This document shows, piece by piece, positions 8,252 to 14,971 of a DNA stretch of 64,000 nt. The notes under the pieces are model-generated. The model was given only the letters and a program-made list of their open reading frames with translations. It was not told the origin of the DNA and made no database searches. The first letter of the stretch is position 1. Every line of letters begins with the position of its first letter. Where the stretch lies: positions 1 through 64,000 of the forward strand of contig NZ_DASVSF010000107.1 of NCBI RefSeq assembly GCF_036388275.1, read 5' to 3'. A program made the position numbers and the translations under genes. The stretch is from Longimicrobium sp. GTDB lineage: Bacteria; Gemmatimonadota; Gemmatimonadetes; Longimicrobiales; Longimicrobiaceae.

Positions 8252-8511
8252 GCAGGGAAGCCAACATCGGCTTTCAGGCCAAGAGCCCGTCGGGGGACGA
8301 GGGCTACGTCATCATGCTCTTTCCGCCGGACGCGGATGGGACGGTGCGCTACCGTGAGTGGCCCTGCGACCAGGACCCGGAGCTTCCCGGGCACGACCGG
8401 CAGGCGCCCGCTGGCGAGCTGGTCCGGCGCGTGGAGGAGTGGCGCCGCGCCGGGTGGAAGTTCACCGAATCGCCCATCCGCATCACCTACTGGCTGACCG
8501 AAGGCCGCTGA
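8248..8511 (+). CDS. Small conserved-type hypothetical protein after ctaB
   Basis: An 87-residue protein starting at GTG 8248, overlapping the ctaB stop by four bases (GTGA), so translationally coupled. Its sequence is soluble, acidic/aromatic and rich in Trp/Tyr near the end (GWKFTESPIRITYWLTEGR). There is no signal peptide, cysteine motif or membrane segment. I do not recognise the family. Coupling suggests co-expression with heme O synthase, but no heme-related motif is visible. The terminator at 8501 overlaps its last codons. Confidence 0.65.
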   Translation: MSREANIGFQAKSPSGDEGYVIMLFPPDADGTVRYREWPCDQDPELPGHDRQAPAGELVRRVEEWRRAGWKFTESPIRITYWLTEGR

Positions 8512-8526
8512 CCGGCGGCCTTTTCC
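8501..8526 (+). terminator. Terminator of the ctaB operon
   Basis: AAGGCCGC / GCGGCCTT stem with a 6-nt loop containing the TGA stop of the small gene, followed by TTCCCC. The stem is good but the T-tract is short. Confidence 0.6.
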
Positions 8527-8553
8527 CCGTCCCTCCCCAACCCTCCCGCACCC

Positions 8554-9099
8554 ATGCCCGCGACCGTGCCGCGTACCGAGACGCGCTGGCGCTCGGCCCT
8601 CGAAGAGCACCAGGTGGCGCTCGCTGGCTATCTGAATGCCGCCGCCGCGCTCCCCGCCGACGCCTGGACGACGCCCTGGCAGCCCGGCAAGTGGACCCCC
8701 GCCGAGATCACCGAGCACCTGGCCCTGGTGTACCGCATGTTCATCGGCGAAGCGACCACGGGAACGGCGATGAAGCTCAAGCTGACGCCCTTTCGCAGGC
8801 GCATGCTGAAGCTGCTCCTGCTGCCGCACATGCTCTTCCACCGCACCTTTCCCAAGGGTGCCCGCGCCCCGCGCGCGGTGCGCCCCCACACCCCCGGCGG
8901 AACCCGCGAAGAGGCGCTGGCGCAGCTGCGAACGCTCGCCGAGCAGTTCGAGCGCGCGGCGGAGACGGCGCGCGGGGCGGGGAGACCGGGGCTCACGCAT
9001 CCCTACTTCGGCCTGATCGACTGGAACCGCGGCATGCGCTTCGCGGCGCTGCACATCGAGCATCATCGCGGGCAGATCGCACGGAAGCGGAGTGCGTGA
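8554..9099 (+). CDS. DinB-like four-helix protein
   Basis: A 181-residue protein with the DinB/YfiT fold pattern: an N-terminal helix (RSALEEHQVALAGYLNAAAAL), the sequence WQPGKWTPAEITEHLALVYRMF containing the first metal-type His, and a late FAALHIEHHRGQIARK giving the second His cluster. These proteins bind a divalent metal; many act as thiol-dependent transferases, but no substrate can be assigned here. ATG at 8554 follows a C-rich leader. It is a single gene with a family B repeat after it. Confidence 0.8.
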   Translation: MPATVPRTETRWRSALEEHQVALAGYLNAAAALPADAWTTPWQPGKWTPAEITEHLALVYRMFIGEATTGTAMKLKLTPFRRRMLKLLLLPHMLFHRTFPKGARAPRAVRPHTPGGTREEALAQLRTLAEQFERAAETARGAGRPGLTHPYFGLIDWNRGMRFAALHIEHHRGQIARKRSA

Positions 9100-9145
9100 G
9101 TGGGTGAAGTGCGTGCGTGCGCGCCAGCACTGACGAACGCGCGAT

Positions 9146-9264
9146 CTGTCATCCAGAGGCCCAGGCGCACCTAACTGGCCCGTAGCACACCCCTCGCGGG
9201 CCGAAGGATCTAGCCAGGCGGCACTTCCGAGCCCGGGCGCGGCAGCGACACGGAATCCCGAGCC
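9146..9264 (+). repeat. Family B repeat, copy 1
   Basis: Runs from CTGTCATCCAGAGGCCCAGG through GGGCCGAAGGATCTAGCC to GGGCGCGGCAGCGACAC. The gap 9100-9285 contains nothing else except GTGCGTG-type short repeats at its left end. Confidence 0.8.
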
Positions 9265-9285
9265 TCGCCCTTACCTCCTCAACCG

Positions 9286-9690
9286 ATGCTGATCCCTCCC
9301 GCGGAGAACTTCCGCTCCGAATCGGGCAGCGACATCCCGATGCGTTGCTGGGCGTCGCTTCCCGAAATGGGATACGATCTCGGCGTTCCCGTCGGCGTGG
9401 AATGGGAGCCCGAGGCCCGCTCGCTCGCGCTTGCCGAGACGGTGCTTCCCTCGATCGATTCGATCCTGGACGAAGCCGTCGGCCACGTGCGCAAGTACGC
9501 GGACGTACAGCGGCTCGGCATCGTTAGCAGCCGGCCGGAGTTGCTGTGCGTGTTCTGCGACGCTGCACGGGAACGCGTGGAACTGAGCTTCTTCTGGGAA
9601 GTACAGCTTTACATCCACTGGACGGTCGCATTCCATTGGAGCGGCACCGGCGCCCGTACTCCGCTGGAGTTGTCGATCAGGCCCCGCTGA
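9286..9690 (+). CDS. Hypothetical soluble protein, 134 aa
   Basis: Unrecognised protein starting MLIPPAENFRSES, with no signal peptide or membrane segment. A central helix (VLPSIDSILDEAVGHVRKYADVQ) is followed by hydrophobic strands (ELSFFWEVQLYIHWTVAFHW). Codon usage matches the neighbours, which supports a real gene. It is followed after 38 bp by a lipoprotein gene on the same strand. Function unknown. Confidence 0.55.
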   Translation: MLIPPAENFRSESGSDIPMRCWASLPEMGYDLGVPVGVEWEPEARSLALAETVLPSIDSILDEAVGHVRKYADVQRLGIVSSRPELLCVFCDAARERVELSFFWEVQLYIHWTVAFHWSGTGARTPLELSIRPR

Positions 9691-9728
9691 AGAACGTTCC
9701 CGCGAACCAGCCACCAAAGCGCGCGATT

Positions 9729-10340
9729 ATGCATACGAAACATCTCCTGCTGACCACCCTTCTGCTTGCCGCCTGCGGATCGGAGCCGTCTCGAGACACG
9801 GACGCCCGGGCTTCTCCCGATTCCATCGCCAAAGCTCCTGCGGCGGTGGTTTGGGACACGGCGGATACCGCTTCGAGCGGACCAGAACGCGGTGCTGCCT
9901 CCATCGTGCTCGCGCCGGACGGACTGACGATCGGCGGTGCGGGCGCCCCCAAGCGGCTCGCGTTCGGCGGCGCCCAGGCGGGCGTGCTCGCGGATGTCGA
10001 CGCCGCGCTGGGCGCGCCGAAGGAGCAGGGAAACCAGGAGGAGTGCCCGGCCGGCCCGCTATATCAGGCATCGTACACGTCCGGCCTGCAGGTGGTGTTT
10101 CAGGACGGCGAGTTCGTGGGATGGTTTGCGGGGGAGGGCTCCCGCTTTCGTACCCCGGAGGGCATCGGACCCGGTTCCACCTTGGGCGAGCTGAAGAAGG
10201 CCTATCCCGCGACGACCGTCGAGGAAACCTCACTGGGCCACGAGTTCGCGGCGGGCGAGCTCTACGGCGTGGTCACGGGCCCGTCCGACGCCGCCACCGT
10301 GGAGGTAATGTTCGCGGGTACCAACTGCATCTTCCGGTGA
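9729..10340 (+). CDS. Hypothetical lipoprotein
   Basis: A 203-residue protein with a type II signal peptide ending in LLLAAC|G (lipid on Cys about 16), then a Thr/Ser/Ala linker. The soluble domain (about 65-203) has two cysteines (EECPAG and TNCIFR), likely a periplasmic disulfide. The repeated pattern VVFQDGEFVGWFAGEGSRFRT and TLGELKKAYP resembles small beta-sandwich periplasmic lipoproteins. I cannot name a function. ATG at 9729 is chosen because it starts the signal peptide exactly. Confidence 0.72.
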   Translation: MHTKHLLLTTLLLAACGSEPSRDTDARASPDSIAKAPAAVVWDTADTASSGPERGAASIVLAPDGLTIGGAGAPKRLAFGGAQAGVLADVDAALGAPKEQGNQEECPAGPLYQASYTSGLQVVFQDGEFVGWFAGEGSRFRTPEGIGPGSTLGELKKAYPATTVEETSLGHEFAAGELYGVVTGPSDAATVEVMFAGTNCIFR

Positions 10341-10377
10341 GGCCCGCCCGCGTGCCGCGCACGATATTTGGCAATTC

Positions 10378-10475
10378 TGTCCACTATTCGCGGACAGTCG
10401 GGTCACTTTGCTCGCTTTTGTCCACTATTCGCGGACCCTTGTGTCATTTTGCCCACATCCGTCCACTATGGCTGA
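10378..10475. repeat. Three ~40-bp-spaced direct repeats (TGTCCACTATTCGCGGAC)
   Basis: TGTCCACTATTCGCGGAC occurs at about 10379 and 10420, and a truncated GTCCACTAT at about 10460. The spacers (22-23 bp) carry similar words (GTCACTTTGC / GTCATTTTGC). The tract is AT-richer than the surroundings and lies between a lipoprotein gene and a small membrane-protein gene. The rest of the gap 10341-10730 shows nothing recognisable. Confidence 0.75.
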
Positions 10476-10730
10476 AATGCCGACAACGATGCCGCGTTGG
10501 GAGCCGGACGATGCCTCTCGAAGGGCAGCTGCTCTAATCTGTTACACGTCCAGCACTTAGGGCCTTGCTGCTGTTCGGGGCGCGAACTGGATCGGCGATG
10601 CGTATGAAGAAAAGTGTTGACACGTAGTGGCGTGACACCCACCTTCTTTTCTGTCCGTCTTGCTTGTACGAAGAGGCCGCGATCCTTCAGCCAGGATTGC
10701 GGCCACTGTCGTTTTGCAAGAAGAGGATGC

Positions 10731-10925
10731 ATGCCACCGCGGAAATCGGTCTGGGAGATCACGCTCCGGATTCAGCGACAATCCGACGAGCCTGAGAGGC
10801 TGAGTGGCTTGTACCTGTCCGAGACGTCCACGAGGCGGCCCGTTGTCGTACGCGCACTGCTCTGGTTTGCCGCCGCCACGACAGCAGGCTTGATCGGGCT
10901 GCTGCTCCAGGTGCTCCTCGGGTGA
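10731..10925 (+). CDS. Small single-pass membrane protein, 64 aa
   Basis: Starts MPPRKSVWEITLRIQRQ at ATG 10731, with AAGAGGATGC just upstream. It ends in one hydrophobic helix (ALLWFAAATTAGLIGLLLQVLLG) preceded by a basic patch (TRRPVVVRA), so it is probably tail-anchored with the N-terminus inside. An in-frame upstream start at 10614 would add unconvincing Cys/Arg-rich residues. Function unknown; the gene is real mainly on the strength of its well-formed membrane segment. Confidence 0.5.
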   Translation: MPPRKSVWEITLRIQRQSDEPERLSGLYLSETSTRRPVVVRALLWFAAATTAGLIGLLLQVLLG

Positions 10926-11020
10926 CCGGTTCAGTCCGCGATCGTTCCAGGGTCGTGCTGGTGCCTCCGGGCAGATGATGTGCGCGCCGATCAGTGCACG
11001 CTCTCGTCTCGCGAAAGGGA

Positions 11021-11060
11021 CCGTGGGATCGGGGCGCCGCGCCGCGGCGAAGCGGAATGC
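11021..11060 (+). repeat. Short promoter-upstream repeat, copy 1
   Basis: CCGTGGGATCGGGGCGCCGC followed by GCCGCGGCGAAGCGGAATGC. A near copy lies at 11997-12036. Each copy sits 20-30 bp upstream of a good -35 box. Confidence 0.55.
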
Positions 11061-11087
11061 CTTTCCATGATCGAGCGCTGACCCGCG

Positions 11088-11116
11088 TTGACCACGCGTA
11101 GCCATTAGTATACACT
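11088..11116 (+). promoter_or_regulatory. Sigma70-type promoter for the DUF6766-like gene
   Basis: TTGACC at 11088-11093, 17-nt spacer, TACACT at 11111-11116 (TATACA overlaps). The gene starts 75 nt downstream. Confidence 0.6.
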
Positions 11117-11190
11117 GTCCGCATTCCTCCCTCTTTCCTCGCCCAACCGCCCAACCTTCTCGGCGGTGCGCACCTCTACCCGGAGCCAAC

Positions 11191-11871
11191 GTGCGGAAGT
11201 GGATCAGGAGCCGCAGCCTGAGCATCGCCGCGATCACTCTGTTCCTGGCGGCCTTCGTGGGCCAGGTGCTGACGGGGCGTGCCGAGTACAACCAGGACCA
11301 GCAGGCGCACGGGGAAGAATCCGCTTCGCTGGTGCAGTACCTGGCGACGGGCCACTTCGGCGAGGCGACGCTGGAGAACTGGGAATCCGAATTCCTGCAG
11401 ATGGCGGTGTTCGTGTTTCTGACCGCGTTCCTCGTGCAGCGCGGATCGGCGGAGAGCAAGAAGCCGGATGACGAGTCCGGCGCGGGCGAGGAGCCGAGCG
11501 ACGAAGACCCCGCGAAGCACCGGAACGATCCCCGCGCCCCCTGGCCCGTCCGCCGCGGGGGCATCGCCCTGGCGCTGTACCGGAACTCGCTGTCCATCGT
11601 GCTGTTCCTGCTGTTCCTGGCCTCGTTCTGGGGCCACGCCATCACCGGCGCGGTGGAGTACAGCGAAGACCAGCTGGCGCATGGCGACGTGGCCGTGGGT
11701 ACGCTGGGCTACCTCACCACGTCGCGCTTCTGGTTCGAGAGCTTCCAGAATTGGCAGAGCGAGTTCCTGTCGGTGTTCGCCATCGCGGGCCTGTCCATCT
11801 GGCTCCGGCAGCAGCACTCGCCCGAGAGCAAGCCCGTTCACGCGCCGCACGAGCAGACGGGCGAGGAGTAA
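11191..11871 (+). CDS. Two-repeat membrane protein (DUF6766-like)
   Basis: A 226-residue protein built of two homologous halves. Residues about 5-90 (RSLSIAAITLFLAAFVGQVLTG, then ENWESEFLQMAVFVFLTAFL) repeat at about 125-210 (NSLSIVLFLLFLASFWGHAITG, then QNWQSEFLSVFAIAGLSIWL). Each half has two membrane helices flanking a conserved AEYnqDQxAHG / VEYseDQLAHG loop and an NWxSEF motif. The halves are joined by an acidic linker. The architecture matches DUF6766 as I know it; function is unknown. Start is GTG at 11191. Confidence 0.78.
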   Translation: MRKWIRSRSLSIAAITLFLAAFVGQVLTGRAEYNQDQQAHGEESASLVQYLATGHFGEATLENWESEFLQMAVFVFLTAFLVQRGSAESKKPDDESGAGEEPSDEDPAKHRNDPRAPWPVRRGGIALALYRNSLSIVLFLLFLASFWGHAITGAVEYSEDQLAHGDVAVGTLGYLTTSRFWFESFQNWQSEFLSVFAIAGLSIWLRQQHSPESKPVHAPHEQTGEE

Positions 11872-11996
11872 CGGGGCGTCTGCGCACGCATCCGCTCGAC
11901 GCGTTCGCCGCGGCCATGTTGCTGGCTGGCGAATTCCGGTTTTCTGCCGGGCCGCGTCACGCGTTCAGCATTCAGCGCCTGCGCGGCGGGTGGAAG

Positions 11997-12036
11997 CCGT
12001 GGATCGGCGCGCCGTGCCGCAGCGAAAGCGGAATGC
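11997..12036 (+). repeat. Short promoter-upstream repeat, copy 2
   Basis: CCGTGGATCGGCGCGCCGTG followed by CCGCAGCGAAAGCGGAATGC; near copy of 11021-11060. Flanking AGCATTC..GAATGCT words make the wider region (about 11968-12040) weakly palindromic. Confidence 0.5.
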
Positions 12037-12056
12037 TGCTCACTGAATGGCCGGCG

Positions 12057-12085
12057 TTGCACCGGACCGGGGAACGGCGTAGACT
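12057..12085 (+). promoter_or_regulatory. Sigma70-type promoter for the first DUF4344 gene
   Basis: TTGCAC at 12057-12062, 17-nt spacer, TAGACT at 12080-12085, 45 nt before the ATG. Confidence 0.6.
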
Positions 12086-12129
12086 GTGCCGCATCCGCCG
12101 TTTGTTTCTCGCCCGATCGGCCTCTCCGC

Positions 12130-12837
12130 ATGATCAGTTCGAAGTCCCTTCTGGCGCTGGCCGCCGGCCTGGCGCTCTCGTCCGCTCCCGCCGCCGCGCA
12201 GGGCCGCTGGATCGCCGCGTACGCACCGGCGCAGGATCCGCTCACCGCCGCACTCGGCGCTTCGCTGCAGCAGTGGGGGATGCTGGAATCGATGCTGGAG
12301 CCGTTGAACAGGGACATGCAGCTGCCACGCGACATTACCGTCGAATTGGCGGAGTGCGGCACCCCCAGCGCCACGTACGATCCGGGCCGGCCCGCGATCC
12401 GGCTCTGCTACGAGCTGTTCAACCAACTCATGGCGTACTCCACGGCGCGCGGAGACAGCTCCGCCGCGCTGTTCGGGCGGGCGTTCAACCTCATCTTCCT
12501 GCACCAGGCGGGGCACGCGCTGATCGACCTCCTGAAGCTGCAGCCCGGGGTACCACTGGAGGAGGCCGCCGACCAGTTCGCCGTCATCAACACGACGGGC
12601 TTCGGCGATCCGGAGCGTTGGGTGGACGCCGCCGCCGCCCTTCACCAGCACGCCGTGGACTGGGAGCACCCCGGCTCCGGAGAAACCGCCTTGTACTTCG
12701 GCAGCGACCCGGACGCGTTCGGTGCACCCGCGGGCAAAGGCCGGCCCAGACCGGCGGGTGCGGCCAATTGCAAGCACGAATACGACGCCGTGTTGACCGC
12801 CTGGGTCACCATGCTCGAGCCGTACCTGCGCAACTGA
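12130..12837 (+). CDS. Secreted DUF4344-family protein, catalytic Glu replaced (copy 1)
   Basis: A 235-residue protein with a Sec signal peptide (ALSSAPAAAQG). It matches the DUF4344 putative metallopeptidase pattern: LPRDITVELAECG..ATYDP, then AIRLCYELF, then a long helix bearing the zinc motif and downstream EEAADQFAV. The zinc motif reads HQAGHALIDLL (His about 124), whereas active members have HExxH. The general-base Glu is Gln, so proteolysis is doubtful while metal binding may remain. A paralogue follows immediately (54 bp gap) with the same substitution. Confidence 0.8.
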   Translation: MISSKSLLALAAGLALSSAPAAAQGRWIAAYAPAQDPLTAALGASLQQWGMLESMLEPLNRDMQLPRDITVELAECGTPSATYDPGRPAIRLCYELFNQLMAYSTARGDSSAALFGRAFNLIFLHQAGHALIDLLKLQPGVPLEEAADQFAVINTTGFGDPERWVDAAAALHQHAVDWEHPGSGETALYFGSDPDAFGAPAGKGRPRPAGAANCKHEYDAVLTAWVTMLEPYLRN

Positions 12838-12890
12838 ATCCTGGCCCGCCGCCCGACTCCTTAGTCCCCTCGAACCCGTCCGGTTTGCCC

Positions 12891-13634
12891 ATGCCCGTGC
12901 GCCTCCTGGCCAGTGCCGCCGCCATGCTTGCCCTGTCCTCCGCTCCCGCCGCCGCACAGGGGCGCTGGCTCGCCTCCTATCCCGAGGTGCAGAATCCCAT
13001 GCACGAGGGGATGCGGAACATCCTGCAGCTGGACGGGATGCTTGAAGAGATGGCGGAGTCGATGAACCAGGCATTCCGACTGCCGCGGGACGTGACGTTT
13101 GAGCTCGCTGAGTGCGACACGCCTACCGCGACGTACGATCCAGGCCGGAGCGCCATTCGGATCTGCTACGAACTGCTCACGGAGCTGGGCGACCGTGAGG
13201 ACGGAATGGACTCTGGGGAGCCTGCCAGCTTTCAGAACGCCTTCGCATTCATGCTCATGCACCAGGTGGGGCATGCGGTGATCGACGTGCTGCAGCTGGA
13301 CGTGGGGCTGCCGATGGAAGAAGCCGCGGATCAGTTCGTCGTGGTGATGGTGGGGCTGGCGCCCGGTGAACTCGATCACCTGGTGGATGGCGTCGTCCTC
13401 CTCCACGATCTGGAGTTGGACTGGGAGACGCCGGAAACGGGGGCGACCGTTCTCGACGGCGGGCGGTTGGCGAAGCTGACCTGCCTGATCTACGGCGGAA
13501 ACCCGGAGGCGCATGCGAACATGGTGGAACAGGGCGAGCTTACCGCCAGCCGCGCAACCAGCTGCATCGGCGAGTTCGCGGACGTACAGGCCCGGTGGAC
13601 GGCCCTGCTGGAGAGCCATCTCAACCAGGGCTGA
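12891..13634 (+). CDS. Secreted DUF4344-family protein, catalytic Glu replaced (copy 2)
   Basis: A 247-residue tandem paralogue of the preceding gene: signal peptide LALSSAPAAAQG, LPRDVTFELAECD, ATYDPGRSAIRICYELL, then HQVGHAVIDVLQLD and MEEAADQFVVV. Again Gln stands where the catalytic Glu of HExxH should be. Two late cysteines (LTCLIYGG and TSCIGEF) suggest a disulfide in the exported protein, paralleling the single late Cys of copy 1. Probably transcribed with copy 1 and ended by the hairpin at 13663. Confidence 0.8.
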   Translation: MPVRLLASAAAMLALSSAPAAAQGRWLASYPEVQNPMHEGMRNILQLDGMLEEMAESMNQAFRLPRDVTFELAECDTPTATYDPGRSAIRICYELLTELGDREDGMDSGEPASFQNAFAFMLMHQVGHAVIDVLQLDVGLPMEEAADQFVVVMVGLAPGELDHLVDGVVLLHDLELDWETPETGATVLDGGRLAKLTCLIYGGNPEAHANMVEQGELTASRATSCIGEFADVQARWTALLESHLNQG

Positions 13635-13662
13635 TCCCGTCCACCAGCGCACAGCAACACAG

Positions 13663-13695
13663 AGCCCCGGCGCGGTCCTCCGCACCGGGGCTTTC
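13663..13695 (+). terminator. Terminator after the DUF4344 pair
   Basis: AGCCCCGGCGCGG / CCGCACCGGGGCT stem with a TCCT loop, followed by TTCGTCGT. The same AGCCCCGG..CCGGGGCT design recurs at 17318 and 19740. Confidence 0.75.
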
Positions 13696-13828
13696 GTCGT
13701 CACGAATGGCTTGGCCGGGCTTCGATCCATAAGATGGCGGGTTCGGTCATCTTGCGCGAAGTGCGGCTCAGGCACTTTGTTGTACGGTCTCCGCCCGCAT
13801 TTTGGCGCTCCCCGCACGGCCCCTCGCC

Positions 13829-14971
13829 ATGAAGATCGAGCAGACCACGTGGACCGCGCCGGGCGGATGGCAGCCCGCGGCCGGGCAGGGGCTGGGCGGC
13901 GCCGCCCAGCTGGTCCTGCTGTTCGGCTCGCGCGAGCTGGTGCAGCAGGCGCAGTGCTGGGACGACGCGCGCGCCCGCTACCCCGGCGCCGGCGTGGTGG
14001 GCTGCTCCACCGCGGGCGAGATCGCCGGCACGCGCGTGCTGGACGACTCGGTGGTGGCTACCGCCGTGGCGTTCGCCCACACCGAGGTGCGCGTGGGGCG
14101 CGTGTCGCTGGAGGAGTTCGGGAGCAGCGAAGAGGCCGGCCGCGCGCTCGCCCGGTCGCTGGAGCCGGCGGGGCTGGTGCACGTGCTGGTGCTTTCCGAC
14201 GGGCTACACGTGAACGGCACCGAGCTGGTGAAGGGGCTTTCGGAGCAGCTTCCGCGCGGCGTCGCGGCCACGGGCGGCCTGTCGGGCGACGGGTCGCGGT
14301 TCGAGCGGACGCTGGTGGGGGTGGATGGCGACGTGGCGGAGGGAATCGTCGTCGCCGTCGGCTTCTACGGCCCGCGGCTGCGCGTGGGATACGGCTCGCT
14401 GGGGGGGTGGGACCCGTTCGGTCCCGAGCGCGTCATCACCCGCTCGCGGGGAAACGTGCTGTATGAGATGGACGGCTGCTCGGCGCTGCAGCTGTACAAG
14501 CGCTACCTGGGCGAGCACGCCGCCGAGCTCCCGGCCAGCGGCCTGCTCTTTCCCCTGAGCCTGCGCACGCCGGACAGCGAGGCGCCCGTGGTGCGCACCA
14601 TCCTGGCCGTGGACGAGGCCGAGCAGAGCCTCACCTTTGCGGGCGACGTGCCCGAGGGCGCCATCGCCCGGCTGATGAAGGCCAACTTCGAGCGGCTGAT
14701 CGACGGCGCCACCGGCGCGGCCCGCACCAGCGGCGACGGCATCCGGGGAGGGACCGCCCAGCTGGCGCTGCTCATCTCGTGCGTGGGGCGAAAGCTCATC
14801 CTCAAGCAGCGCACCGAGGAAGAGGTGGAGAGCGTGCGCGACGTGCTGGGCGGCGGCCCCGTGCTGGCCGGCTTCTACTCGTACGGCGAGATTTCGCCCT
14901 TCTCCGCCTCTACGCGCTGCGAATTGCACAACCAGACGATGACCGTCACCACTTTTTCCGAAGCGGAGTGA
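13829..14971 (+). CDS. FIST domain sensor protein
   Basis: A 380-residue cytoplasmic protein with an N-terminal FIST_N domain (VLLFGSRELVQQ, GAGVVGCSTAGEIAG, VLVLSDGLHVNGTEL) and a C-terminal FIST_C domain (SALQLYKRYLGEHAAELP, GAQLALLISCVGRKLIL, GFYSYGEISPF). FIST proteins are thought to bind small ligands such as amino acids and feed signalling partners. Here the stop (TGA, 14969-14971) overlaps the ATG of a PAS-GGDEF-EAL gene, so the two are translationally coupled and probably act together. ATG 13829 (MKIEQTTW) is chosen over an in-frame start 27 nt earlier. Confidence 0.9.
   Translation: MKIEQTTWTAPGGWQPAAGQGLGGAAQLVLLFGSRELVQQAQCWDDARARYPGAGVVGCSTAGEIAGTRVLDDSVVATAVAFAHTEVRVGRVSLEEFGSSEEAGRALARSLEPAGLVHVLVLSDGLHVNGTELVKGLSEQLPRGVAATGGLSGDGSRFERTLVGVDGDVAEGIVVAVGFYGPRLRVGYGSLGGWDPFGPERVITRSRGNVLYEMDGCSALQLYKRYLGEHAAELPASGLLFPLSLRTPDSEAPVVRTILAVDEAEQSLTFAGDVPEGAIARLMKANFERLIDGATGAARTSGDGIRGGTAQLALLISCVGRKLILKQRTEEEVESVRDVLGGGPVLAGFYSYGEISPFSASTRCELHNQTMTVTTFSEAE

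Noticed and set aside
10378..10475. CRISPR-like short array
   Set aside because: Only two full repeats, the spacers resemble each other, and there are no cas genes; better described as a tandem repeat.
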